Source: Temnopleurus reevesii (lineage: Eukaryota; Echinodermata; Echinoidea; Temnopleuroida; Temnopleuridae). Taken from it: a stretch of 64,000 nucleotides of DNA. The position numbers and the translations under genes are program-made. The notes beneath the pieces were generated by a model. It searched no databases and was not told the DNA's origin. It saw only the letters and a list, made by a program, of their open reading frames with translations. Every line of letters begins with the position of its first letter. Within the stretch, counting starts at the first letter, position 1. Below are positions 50,601-61,246 of the stretch, in pieces. Where the stretch lies: contig BQKZ01001476.1 of assembly GCA_036244855.1 (NCBI GenBank), forward strand, positions 23,296 through 87,295. Reading direction: 5' to 3'.

Positions 50601-53600
50601 TCTGCTGTGATCCGGTGAAGTAGCATTCGTTAATGACCTTTCACCTTGTCCCTGCGACCTCTCATCAGATCATTGCGATGCCGACTGCTGCCGTGATCCG
50701 GTAAGATAAGATCCTGTGATAATGAGGTTTAGACTATTTCCAACATGGCTGTCATTGTGCCAGCCATTTTTCAAATGTTCACATTTTTCACTAATGCTTT
50801 TGGTACATCTGTCAGTTTTAGGGGCAAAATCTGTCTGACTTAGGAGAAATGGATTTAGAAGAGGTAGGTTTTATATGATTTTATTTCCAAAATCATATCA
50901 AGTAAAACAATTATTCAACTAAGACAAGTCTGGAGTAGGTAAAGCTGACTGTAAATTAGATAGGATATTATATTTATCTAGAAAACAAAGTGTTCTGATG
51001 ACACATTTTTGTTGCAAATAACCATAAGTAAAACAATGTTATGTTTCTGGCTAGGTTGCCTTCCTGTTGACTAGTTTTTATGAATTATTTTATATTATTA
51101 TTTATCATTCATTATAGGATTGTGATGCTGCAGATATCTTGGTATTCGCCTGTGCCAATGACCCCAAAGAATACCCAGTCACCGTCTATGACTGCAACAG
51201 CACGGACCTCTACAAAGCAGACTACTCGCCTCTCCTCTGCGTTCAGACATCAAACTCCCCTTATCTCGGCATGTACCAGAGCACTGTGGCTGCCATACGT
51301 GATACGACAACCTTCAACGCAGCTAAGGCATCTGGTTTGACCAGTCGTGACACCAGTTACCAAGACTCCGGTCTCCGATCGTTGGAATACCAGAGCCCGG
51401 ATAACTCACAGTACAGCAATGGCGACCCAGTGGAGCTTCTGTACGATGAAGAGATGAGAGGGTTCCTCGCGCTGCCGCAGATGACGTTGAGCGGGGAATG
51501 CCTCTGGACATCTCCAATCAAGTTCCAGGAGGATCTGACGACGCGCTGCACGGTGATGCCAGATCAGAGGCTCTGCCAGCAGTTCTCGCCGTTCAGTGCC
51601 TTGATGTTCCTGAGGTCGTCGACCGAAGCATACCCTCCCTGCCCCAAGGAACCTAGCGTTGCTAGTCGTTACGGCCAGGCAGCCGAGACGCCGACCGAAG
51701 TGGAGTATTACTGCCTTGACGATGTCTCTGACTACCTTTCTGAACAGACGTCGGAGGAGGATTTGCTAGGTCTGTATGACACCTCTCTGTTTGCGGACTT
51801 TCAGAATGATACAAATGTGGATAAGATCCCAGTGCGTTGCTTATGGGATGACGGATATACTCAGCCGCCAGTGCCGAATTATGATAATGAAACAAAGCTG
51901 TGTTTCGACTCGGTTGTGAGTGTGAGTTATGAGATGTTCTGGCGTAGAGGAGAGATCATCCGCATCAAGGGAGTTGTGATCCTCGGAGCCGTCCCGCTCA
52001 TTCAAGATCTTAGTCTGGTTATAGATGATGAGGATGAATTTGTGTCTCCTCCCCCTACCACAGCCATACCTACAACACCACCGATAGTTACAGAACCTCT
52101 GACATCTATGATGACTATAATTACAGATGTCACAGAAGTTTTTGAAACCGTCTTTACCGATTTAACCATGGCAACAGATAACATGACCATGTTTATATTT
52201 GAGGAGGATATGAACTTTACTACGGCGCAACCTGGCATTGCGACGACTCCTCGGGTGACAACAATGCAGGGAACTACTTCTTCATCAACTCAATCTGTTT
52301 TGACAGTGCCTACAACACCATCACTTACAACCCCATCAGGAACAACATCGGCTACAACGTCCAATGCAACTACACCTGATGCCACAACACCCAATGCCAC
52401 AAAGTCTGATGCCACAACGTCTAACACTACAACCTCTGACACCACAACATCCAACACTACAATGGGCATAGACAATGTGAACGTTACCTCCGATATGACC
52501 ACCCCCATGCCCACCGAACCACCACCTGCCCTCATCAACACCAGACCCCTCAACATCACTCTCCGCTTCTCAACAACCTTCACATACCTCCCGGAGACCG
52601 ACCTGGACCCGCTCACTGGACAGGACCAGGAACCTCCCGCGGCCTTCCAACGCTCAGGGAACCCAGGCTACATCATCGGCAAGCCCCTCCTGACAGGTGC
52701 ACTGGTAGAGGCACCCCTGGTGCTCCCCACTGAACCGGGTCCACCTGTCAACTGCACCGAGTTCCCTACCAGTCCAGCCTGTATTGAGGTACCTGAGAAT
52801 GAGACGGTGTATGTCTTTGACAGTGTAGATACTTCACCTGACAATCAACTCCAGGTGTTCTCTCCAGGTGAGTGCACAAAGTGCAGGCCTACTAAACTAT
52901 TCATGTTCTTTACATTTTCTATCTCTATTGTTTTACAAGGGATTTTTAAATTATTTAATTAAATATTTCATTATCCACTTGCTTTGAGGTTTTATTGACA
53001 GCTTTAATTTGCAAGAAATTTTGAAATGTGCTCCTGAAAGACACCCCTCTCAAATTGTTTTGATTCTTCATTCTTCATGTAATAGAAATCGTCATCACTT
53101 TTAGAAAGACATTCAAATCTGTCTGTAATGGTCACCCAGTGGCCACTGTAGACAAGTGGCCACTAAGACAGGTTTTACTACAATTATTATGTCGATGTGT
53201 CAATGGATGAAAAAAAGTGTTATATATCAAGTCCATTTGATTCCAGTACTCCTCATCAAAAATATTATATCTAAAACAAGACCTAAGATATGCATATCTT
53301 TGTTTAATGCTGTTCTGTCTTACTTTTATTGCACCAAACATCCCATTCATTCAAATATTTTTTGACACTTTTAAAAAATTCTTTTGACCATGATGCCACC
53401 AAATAGCAAACTAAAATAGTCTCCAAATGCGGTATCATGGAGACAATTGTTTTGTACTGACAATTAAATTGTACCCAGGTGAAAGTGGCAAGTGTGGATG
53501 GATTATCACAACAGGAATTGAACTAAGGACCCCATCAGAGCTGTCAACTGATGGGATTCAGATAATTTGAAACATACATTAGCTCCTTGACATACATTAT

Positions 53601-56482
53601 TGGAAAGAACCAGATCACAGTAGTAGGGAATAACTTTCCTGGTATGGCATTGCAATTTGCTATGCATTTTAGCAGGATTGCTATTGCAAAAGATGTATTA
53701 TTTAGCAACTTTTTCACATAGAAATGTACAGTGAGATGTTGTAAATTCAATTCAATTCAATTCGCACATTTATTTGGCAAAATAAAAATCAAACAGGTTA
53801 AACAAACAGTTATAATGTTAAAAGGCATGCCGGGGCTGCTAAGAAAGTTGAGAACTTGTAAGTAAGCACCCCCTTAAAAACAATCGAAATTACATAGGTA
53901 AAACAAAAACAAAAAAAGAGAAAAGCTCCATAGACAAAAACAATAAATTACATATTTCCTCAATGTCTAAAACTGCTAATCAAAAATAAAAAGTAAAGTT
54001 ATTCCCCGAATGTGGGATTTTTTGATAAGATGATTGGACTGTTTTTGGATGTGAGTTGGCAGCTCTGCCCTTTGACTCACAGACTGATGACTAAACCTCT
54101 TGCCCACAATGATTCTACCTGACACTCTACAACCTTTTTTACATATTTTAACTTCCGTAGGTGATGGAAGTCTGTGTGCCCAGTCCTCAACCTCACCTTT
54201 GACCTTTGGAGAAGACACCGTGTCGGGATGCATCCTTCGAATGGGCCAATCAGAGCTTCAGAACTGCTCAATCTTGATCCTGTACATGGAGGCGCAGTTG
54301 ATGGCGCTAGTACCTGCGAATCGGATTGGGAAGAGAGGCAATTCTAGTGTGTTGGTGGAGGAGGATTGGGCTGAAATCTTCAAGTGAGTTTCATGTTTTC
54401 TTTTGTAGTTTTCCTTCGGTCATTTGATATACATGTATGTATAACCCCTCCAATTTTCAAACTTCCTGAAGAAATCTATTCTTTATTTACCAATATGATT
54501 GATATGTGAATAGCCTCATGCATATAAAAAAATGATTTGATCTTTTCTGAAGCAAAAGGTACTAAAATATTGGGAAGGATTTACACGCAAATACAAACAA
54601 ACTTGATAACAGTTAACACCAAAACAAATCATATCAGGAATGGTAAATAACTGCTTTCATTCTGTTAAAAAGTTAATCAAATTTAATTGATAATTTAGGT
54701 ATGTTCAAACTGTCAAAAAATATTTGAGATCATTTGTCATGCTTTGCTTCCTTCTAACAAAGCTGTCAACTGTTACTAGTTTTTAATACTAATTTAAGCC
54801 TCAGATTTGTTTCATGTTAATTTCAGGAAAGATTTCTAAAGTTTGGTGACATAAGCACCATTCACTTCAATGTATAATATGTTAAGATTACTAATTTCCT
54901 CTCACTCATGCTTGCAGCTATGTTACAATATAATTTTGATGTCAATGATTTCAATTTCTTTTTGATAGCCCTGATGATCATCCATTTGAGGTGCCCACCA
55001 CCATGCCCCCCACCACGGAACCTGCCCCCGAGACCACTGCAGACCCTCTCACCACCCGCTTCCCTGGGCAGCGGTACGTCGACCCAGACCCCCCCATCCA
55101 GGCAGTGGAACAGCTCAGGAGCACGTGCAGTGGTGTACCAACCAGTGTCAACTTGGAAGTGCTCATTGCGGAAGCGGGGATGTACAACGGGGTGACGCAG
55201 TATGAGGTGCTAGCAGCGAGGGTTGAGTAAGTATCAGTGATACTATGACAGAAGAAAGCAACTCTTCTATCCTTTTATATGTTTTAATGCCAAATAATGT
55301 ACAGAAAATCTAATTTTTCATTGTTTTGTGGTATGATACAGTTTGGTTTCAATGTGAAGCAGACCCTCTAATGATGGAGCCAACACATCAGTTAACAGAA
55401 TAAAGTTAATGAAGAATTAGTAAAGCACAAGTTCTCTGTACCTCAAGTGCAAGCTGCTACCTTGAGGTTAGCCTACATCATGTCTGATCCAGCCGGCAGC
55501 GGATCGATTATCCAATATTTTCCACATCTACAGCACTGATTAACGTTTCGTTTTTTTCTCTCTCTACAGATACAGTACTTCCACAGTGTCCCTAACCTGT
55601 TCTGGTGCCTTAGGGGCAAGCTGTGTCCTTGAGGGTCGCCCTGTAGTGTCAGATCCTGCAGGCAATGGGACAATTATCCAGTCCGTTCCAGTCTACAGCA
55701 TGGATTAATGTTCCTTGTTTTCCCTCTAAAGGTACAGCACTTCCACAGTGTCCATAACCTCTTCCAGGGCCTTAGAGGCAAGCTGCTACCTGAAGGGTTG
55801 CCCCATAGTGTCCGATCCAGCCGGCAACGGGACGATCGCCAGTCTTTTCCAGTCTACAGCACGGATTAATGTTTCTTTTTTTCCCTTTAAAGGTACAGCA
55901 CTTCCACAGTGTCCCTAAGCTCTTCCAGGGCCTTAGAGGCAAGCTGCTACCTGGAGGGTCGCGCGATAGTGTCCGATCCGGCTGACAACGGAAAGATCGT
56001 CCAGTCCTTTCCAGTCTACAGCACTGATTAATGTTTTTTTTCTCTCACTCTCTTTTTACAGATACAGTAATTCCACAGTGTCCCTTACATGTTCCGGTGC
56101 CTTAGGGGCAAGCTGTGTATTGGAGGGTCGCCCCATAGTGTCCGATCCTGCCGGCAATGGGACAATCGTCCAGTCCTTTCCAGTCTACAGCACTGTCACT
56201 TATACAACTGTGCCTGTTGTGGAACCTGAACCAGTCATCTTGTAAGCATACACCTTTCTCACAATATAGTACTCTTCTAGTCTGCATGCGTTAAGGAAAA
56301 AAAAAGTTGCTTACGTGCTCCAGACTGACCTGAACTTTTTCAGCAAAATTATAATAACCATTTGAAACAAAACATTTTTCGGCTTTTTACTCCATTTCAA
56401 GTTTTATTTCTTACATGAAATGTATATCCACAAGAAAAATTAAAACAAAACTTTTTGTGACCCACTGATGCAATTTTTCTTG

Positions 56483-56537
<55 letters not shown>

Positions 56538-56875
56538 TTCATCATCATCATCATCATCTTCATCATCATCATCATCTTCATCATCATCATCATCATCATT
56601 TTTATCATTTTTATTATTACTATTATTATTATCATTATTATTATTATAATTATTATTATCATTATTATTTTTACCCTATCCCCCCTGTATACAGGTATTA
56701 CAAGGACAAAGACCCCAATCTGTGCAAGCAAGACATATGCTTGTCTGAGCTCTTCTATCCTATCACCAGAGGGTTTGATGGAGGCACCTTTCAGTATTCT
56801 GTAGCAGTGTCGCTAATCCTCGTCATCATCACTACAGCTTATTTCATCGTCACATCACCTTGGGCACATTTATGA
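38628..56875 (+). CDS. TCTN2: Tectonic-2-like ciliary transition-zone protein, 18 exons, 1400 aa
   Basis: Exons: 38628-38703, 40162-40313, 41103-41212, 41459-41569, 42274-42378, 42971-43029, 43678-43707, 46467-46534, 46920-47016, 48154-48426, 48893-49113, 49856-50048, 50413-50528, 51118-52867, 54161-54383, 54969-55226, 56062-56241, 56695-56875; all phases match. Exon 1 encodes a signal peptide ([13 protein letters not shown] region). The tectonic signature [18 protein letters not shown] spans the end of exon 13 (about residues 520-537). [38 protein letters not shown] and [11 protein letters not shown] follow the order seen in TCTN2. A C-terminal membrane segment (about 1373-1393) ends TSPW, as in TCTN2. 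Human TCTN2 is 697 aa; the extra length is an N-terminal ectodomain of about 500 residues plus Thr/Pro-rich stretches at about 361-420 and 846-1002. Known role of the family: MKS/B9 complex at the ciliary transition zone and Hedgehog signalling. The 30-nt exon 7 is the least certain. Confidence 0.9.
38780..39060 (-). mobile_element. LINE ORF2 C-terminal fragment in TCTN2 intron 1
   Basis: The minus-strand translation gives [20 protein letters not shown], then [18 protein letters not shown], the typical C-terminal motif of CR1/jockey-like reverse transcriptases. It is antisense to TCTN2 and a short fragment. Confidence 0.8.
41868..41955 (-). mobile_element. tRNA-derived SINE head in TCTN2 intron 4
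   Basis: The minus strand reads CGCTCAGTAGTAGAGCTTC (A box) and GGGTTTGATCCTTGGC (B box) with tRNA-like spacing. Confidence 0.62.
42083..42236. mobile_element. Diverged copy of the 'GGGGGTGTTGTT' MITE family
   Basis: Shares 'agttgcagttgatcggacgcgccaatcaaaatcatt' in pieces and the inverted gatcaatta end. Just upstream of TCTN2 exon 5. Confidence 0.7.
42491..42577 (+). other. Possible alternative exon: open copy of TCTN2 exon 5
   Basis: The segment follows an AG and ends at AG|GTATGT. It is 87 nt long, begins and ends in phase 2 like the 105-nt exon 5 (42274-42378), and has no stop when joined to exon 4 or exon 5 (…[18 protein letters not shown]…). The conserved 3' part matches exon 5; the 5' part differs and moves the Cys. 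The polypyrimidine tract is poor. Confidence 0.5.
42693..42779 (+). other. Possible alternative exon: second open copy of TCTN2 exon 5
   Basis: This segment has the same length (87 nt), acceptor position and phase as the copy at 42491-42577, with a GTACAT donor. The frame is open (…[19 protein letters not shown]…), but the Cys of the parent is absent. The flanking introns of the two copies are also alike, so the repeat unit is about 200 bp. Confidence 0.5.
42895..42950 (+). pseudogene. Fourth, broken copy of TCTN2 exon 5
   Basis: The stretch 'ccagtgaccaatgatca...ggcgatcattttggttctag' aligns with the 5' half of the open copies but contains an in-frame TGA and loses its 3' half just before exon 6. 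Confidence 0.65.
44326..44508. mobile_element. MITE family 'GGGGGTGTTGTT', second full copy
   Basis: Ends TAAGGGGGTGTTGTT and AACAACACCTCCTTA; the core 'gccaatcaaaatcattgtttcaag' matches 31304-31483. In TCTN2 intron 7. Confidence 0.85.
45376..45712. mobile_element. Inverted-repeat element (AAAGGGTATCTGAGG termini) in TCTN2 intron 7
   Basis: AAAGGGTATCTGAGGTGAAA at the left is inverted at the right (ggcctcagataccctt). A partial relative begins at about 7585 (aaagggtactgtatctgaggcc...). Confidence 0.75.
46262..46405. mobile_element. Diverged copy of the 'GGGGGTGTTGTT' MITE family
   Basis: Keeps 'ttgcagttgat', 'gccaattaaaat' and 'gatctgcagtcgatttgcaa'. In TCTN2 intron 7, close to exon 8. Confidence 0.55.
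47648..47763 (+). pseudogene. Truncated upstream copy of TCTN2 exon 10 with in-frame stop
   Basis: After an identical acceptor context (gattcttttag) the copy matches exon 48154-48426 for about 100 nt with few changes ([16 protein letters not shown]...). It then diverges and reads EDstop (TAG at 47761-47763). No donor is seen. If its acceptor were used, the message would be truncated. Confidence 0.88.
50545..50700 (+). pseudogene. Two partial copies of the TCTN2 exon 13 signature segment
   Basis: 50545-50614 and 50632-50700 repeat the last 70 nt of exon 50413-50528, beginning at gacctttcaccttg and ending at tgatccg|gt(a/g)ag. The second is close to intact and would encode a C-P-C-D...D-C-C-R-D-P variant; the first is degraded. 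Neither has an obvious acceptor. Confidence 0.85.
52042..52510 (+). repeat. Thr-rich mucin-like coding region with internal minisatellite (TCTN2 exon 14)
   Basis: This coding stretch is dominated by Thr, Pro and Ser codons and contains repeated 12-30 nt units (gatgccacaac, aacactacaacc) at about 52360-52460 that encode [13 protein letters not shown] repeats with N-x-T sequons. It adds about 155 residues relative to vertebrate tectonics. O- and N-glycosylation is an inference. Confidence 0.85.
53746..53975 (-). mobile_element. LINE 3' tail with (TTGAA)n terminus
   Basis: On the minus strand the region ends in AATAAATGTGCG followed by repeated AATTG/TTGAA units. Similar termini occur at 4680-4700 (plus) and about 905-960 (minus, TTCAG variant). 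Inferred 3' end of a non-LTR element. Confidence 0.5.
55430..56031 (+). pseudogene. Four tandem partial copies of TCTN2 exon 17
   Basis: Copies lie at about 55430-55543 (no clear acceptor), 55570-55708, 55732-55870 and 55893-56031, followed by the functional exon at 56062-56241. The unit is about 162 bp: a pyrimidine tract, an AG acceptor and the first 135 nt of the exon. The second and fourth copies stay in frame and end in YSMD-stop and YSTD-stop. The third has a one-base deletion near 55842. None has the donor end of the real exon. Confidence 0.9.
56484..56675. repeat. (ATC)n/(ATT)n microsatellite in the last TCTN2 intron
   Basis: CAT repeats grade into ATT repeats, which run into the polypyrimidine tract of the final exon (acceptor at 56694). 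Confidence 0.94.
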
Positions 56876-57205
56876 TGAAGGGTTTTCCTGATTTTACTGC
56901 CAAATGAACACCTTGATTTATAATGATTTGTGATCAAGCTTCTAGCTTTCAAGAGATGTGCAATTTTAACATGTGGAACAATTTTTGTATATCTCTTTTG
57001 TGCATATGTTCTAGTTGCAGAATGTGTCTAGTTTTGCAATGAATATATGAATGACAGTTCTTGCCATTGATGATATTTTATAAGTACGGCATTTCAGGTT
57101 CTCTTGAAGATTGATTTGAGAACTCATTTCGAAACAATATAAAATTATATTGCCAATTTGATGATTTAAAAAAAAAACCAATAATTAGATGTGACATGTT
57201 CTTTG

Positions 57206-57211
57206 ATTAAA
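57206..57211 (+). promoter_or_regulatory. Candidate TCTN2 polyadenylation signal (ATTAAA)
   Basis: A variant hexamer about 330 bp after the stop codon; supported by position only. Confidence 0.22.
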
Positions 57212-59100
57212 AGGATCAAGGTACATGTACCCATTGTTTATGACTAGGGAATACACAAAATATGTTCCAATTCAGAATATCAACAAAATGATAATGATAA
57301 ACTCTACATGTATTCTATAATCCATACGGTTTATTATTATTGTTATTATTATTATTATGCATATTCTGAATGGGAACATATATAATGTATATTCAGAAAA
57401 TAAGAATATCAAGAAGGAAGAATCCATACTTGGGTAGTCACATCCATAGGGAATAAGTTGCAATCAAATGCAAATTAATTGCAAATCAGTTGCAAATTGA
57501 GATGCATATTTTCATTCCTGCACTCACTGTCTGGGTCATGCCGATCAACTGCAACATGACATGATGACTTGTGCACCAATTTAACCGTAGCCCAAGATAT
57601 ATTGCGAAAGTTGTCGTTAAAATGGATGGCAAATTATATTGTCATATTGAGGTTCTATTGAGATTTTGATTCAGGTTAGCCCTGAAAATTGAATAACAGA
57701 TTGAAAGAGGACCCCCCCCCCCCTGAGTCCTTTTAGAAAGATTTTGAGGAAACTGAAACAACCTCATAACATTTTTTTCCTTGCCGTATCTCGCAACTCT
57801 CATACTATGTTGCTATTTGGGGAATTTGGAACCTGTGCCAGAAAGGAAGTCATGGAAAATGTCTGAAATTCTGTATTCATATTTACTAAGAGAACCCTTA
57901 GCATATTTATAAAGTGCAGATGTTTTTCTTTTTGCATTCTGCTTTATAACCAAATACATTGGTTATAAGTGGAAATTTAAACTTTGTGATGTAAATAATG
58001 TGAAAATGTTAAATTATGGATATCAATATCTGTATAGAATGATAAAAATGTGTAAATATCTTGTACATTGTACATATTGCAATGATCATCGTGTGTGATA
58101 TGATTAAAATCTTGAATAATTTCAGTGACGAGTTTCTTCCCTTTATTGGATTTTTCTCTCATTGATTAACCTCTGCTAAGGTCGAACCTCTCCAAGTCAA
58201 ATAATCACCCAAGTCAAAGTTTTAAAAAAGTCTTGCAAAACATTACCATACAAAATCATAATTGTTAGGAATAGAGCACTTACTTTTTCACATAACTTGT
58301 TAAATATGGTGTTCTGCTTCAAGAATGCTGAAGCAGAACAAATAATAATATTGACATAGGCAATTATTTGACTCGGGCAAGAGTTGCAATGTAGTTCTCT
58401 GAGACCAACCAATTGTAGAACGTAATTAGGTTTCTTTACAAATAGCGTATTGGCTATGCCTCAGTCATGACTATCCACGATTCAAACAATACTCATAAAT
58501 CGTCAAGAAACACAACCATTTTAACTTTCATAAATAAAATTTATTTTATTTACAGAAATAAAATTGGAAAATCTTGTACATATTTACAAACAGAATAAAT
58601 GAAGTAGAGTACATTGCTCAAGAACTTTCAGAAAAGAGAGGCTTTCGATTTTGGTGGACCGAGTCCTGTAGAAAAGAAAATAATTGTGAAACTGATGTGT
58701 GCCAAAAGTGACGTTACTTATGGTATATTTATTGTGCAAGTCAGTTGTCCACTCGTTTTAGAAAGCATGGTAATAACTTCTGATAGGTGCCAAGAAAAAA
58801 TGATCAACAATTTTGGTTCTGATCAGCATTGAGAACTTATCAATCAACACTGATGTAATTGATTTTTAGTAATGCCAAGTACTAAGGTTTTTCATAAAAT
58901 GGCTAGTAAAACCATATTGTTGAAACAGCTGTTCAGGGTGTTTCAATAAAAATTTAGCACTCGTTAAACTTGCAAATGCAACCCAAATATTATGAACGTC
59001 TTTCCTTTTTTAATAGATGCTCCAGAGTGTCATCAATCAAGTGCCATTTAGAAAATTAATTTTCAAATACGATTTGGTGAGCACCGACTTTGGATGTCCA

Positions 59101-59812
59101 GGGGCGGTATTCTGGTAGGTGTCTTATCTCAAAATATTATCTTATCTTTAAATTGATATTCTGGAAGCTGTCTTATCTCGGTGTCCTAACTTTTGTCTTA
59201 TCTCCCCTGCGCACCATAAAACTGCAGCGTGCAAGAGAGATAAGATAAATTGGTATTCTGAAAAGTGTCTTATCTTTTGTCTTATCTTTTCTAACGTATT
59301 ACTTCGCATAGAGATTTAGGACACCTCCTAGCTGTCTTATCTCCACCATGGCGGCAATTTTTATTGCAGTAAACGTTATTAGGGAATAGATCATGATAAG
59401 AAATGAATGTCTGATTATAAAAGACCAATACAGACTTTCAAAAAGTTCTATTGTTTAAATTTTTATGAATTTCGTTTACCTGCGTTTTGATGCAACGTGC
59501 TCAAAACAAACACGTGCTAATTAGGACAATTAATTTGCCAGCGTGAAGCACGCGAAGTTCTTCAGCATATTGAAACTCTGTTGCACAGGGGCTTCAGCTA
59601 AGATTTCCATTGGTCAATGAGTTGCAGAAAGCAATGGGACATTGATTTCAATTGGTTGTCTGAGATAAGTTAGGCGGGTCCAAAGAGAGATAAGACAGAG
59701 AAAAGAGAGTTTTCAGAATACCAATTTAAGACTGTCTTAGCACTGTCTTATCTTATGGAGATAAGACAAAAGATAAGATACCGAGATAAGACAGCTACCA
59801 GAATACCACCCC
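59101..59812. mobile_element. Non-autonomous DNA transposon, 0.7 kb, with long terminal inverted repeats
   Basis: It begins GGGGCGGTATTCTGGTAGGT and ends with the near-perfect reverse complement (ctaccagaataccacccc). Internal GTCTTATCT/AGATAAGAC motifs recur many times in both orientations. No coding capacity. Confidence 0.85.
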
Positions 59813-60164
59813 GGGCAATCAAAAATACATTGTACCAAAATAGGTGATCAAGATAATTAAAGTTATGAATTTATGATGAATATGGTATGTTTGTTTGTGC
59901 ATGGATGAGAAATAAATAGGCCTTTGAAAGTACATTAGGTTATTACATTTCGGTTGTTTGAGACGTTCTCATGTCCATTTCGGCGTGAGACATTTATGAT
60001 ACCTTGGACAAAAATAGTGTGTTATCACTCAAGCATTAAAGGAAATTACTTTCTAAGTGATGATTGATCGGTGGACCTATGGAGCATCTATAAACATGAA
60101 AATATTTTGATAACATTTTAAAATGCAATTATGTCAGGTGCTTTCTATTAAGTGCAGTTTTTCA

Positions 60165-60720
60165 TTGATACAGTGGAAACTCCATATAAAGAGATCTGGG
60201 GCCTGTAACATAAAAGATGCAATTAAACTTACAATAAATATTTAATGTAAGTCTATGGCAAAATGAGTACCAAAGAGATGCAATTAATTGCAAGATTAAT
60301 TGCATCTATTTTATGTTACATGCCCCTGATATAATATCTGGTCCTGGTTCTTTTTAATTATTTTGTTTTCTATTTTTGCCATAAAGAGATTAATGCTGGA
60401 ACAAGGTATTGTTCACAGTCCCAAGCATCTCGTCATACTGAGTTTCAATTGTACATTCTGTATGACATTTGATTTATCCCATAGAAACATAACAGCAATA
60501 CATTCCCAAATCCAAAATGTAACTTGTGCCTTATTTGTCAGAAATATACAGTGGAAACTGATCTGATATGACGAAATATCTGATATACAGAGGTAGCAAA
60601 AATCTGGTTCCCAGCGCTTCATAACATTATTTTTAACTCTGCTACCGGTATAAAGAGATCACTGCTACAACAAGGGATTTTTGACGGTTCCAAGTACCTT
60701 GTTGTACTGAGTTTTCAGTG
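60165..60720. mobile_element. Pogo/Tc1-like fragments 'CAGTGGAAACTCnnTATAAAGAG' with a nested MITE
   Basis: Repeated 'cagtggaaac', 'tataaagagatc' and 'tgatataa' blocks resemble the termini of pogo-like elements. At about 60198-60330 a second element is nested, with inverted ends GGGGCCTGTAACATAAAAGA and ttttatgttacatgcccc. Related fragments lie at 40405-40470 and 61690-61880. Confidence 0.6.
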
Positions 60721-60879
60721 TAGAATGCCCCTCTTGAGTGCCTGGTCTTTCCAGTTGTGTCATCACAGGTCCATAACACATGTACATAATTATATTTGAT
60801 TGCCATGTGTCCACAAACTTGTTTTTCTCTCATCTATTTCTCTTCCATAGAATATATTTTGTCTCTGAGTTAACTGTCC

Positions 60880-61222
60880 ATGATCATGAAGTTTGAACCT
60901 CTGACCTTGCCCCGCCCCCCTTCTTACTCTCATGTGCTGTTGGCAGGGCAGGAGGGAGCAGGAGGGGGCAGCTTGAAGGTCTTCCATTGAACAAGCTTCA
61001 GTTTTTTGTGTGGGTCAACAGGGGAGGGGGAAGGGGCTTATAGTCCACTGTCCATGATCATGACGTTTGAACCTCTGACCTCGCCCCGCACCCCTCCTCA
61101 CTCTCACGTGCTGTGGGCAAGACAGGAGGGGGCAGCTTGCAGCTTGGGTATAGATTCCTGGGCATTTTTCCATTGAACGACCTCTAGCTCTATTGTGACA
61201 GTCAATGGGGGAGGGGGCGGGG
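60880..61222 (-). pseudogene. Two tandem copies of the terminal exon 3' part of the Lys-rich gene
   Basis: 61056-61222 and 60880-61030 repeat the minus-strand sequence of the last exon, from the C-rich stretch before the LTVT codons through the stop region (catgatcatggaca). They lie directly downstream of the stop, in the 3' UTR. Shared blocks include cagcacatgagagt, ggggcgaggtcaga and tgttcaatgga. Divergence and small indels destroy the frame. Confidence 0.85.
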
Positions 61223-61246
61223 GGTTGTGGTCCTCAATGTCCATGA

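Larger units (their letters stand above)
56876..61246. other. Intergenic region between convergent TCTN2 and the Lys-rich gene
   Basis: Holds the TCTN2 3' flank, a diverged MITE at 57465-57560, the 0.7-kb inverted-repeat transposon, pogo-like fragments and the two terminal-exon echoes. Short frames such as 58614-58832 show no recognisable domain. Confidence 0.6.

Noticed and set aside
51139..52962. A stand-alone 607-residue intronless gene
   Set aside because: It is the large exon 14 of TCTN2: an AG acceptor lies at 51117 and a GTGAG donor at 52868, and the frame continues in both directions.
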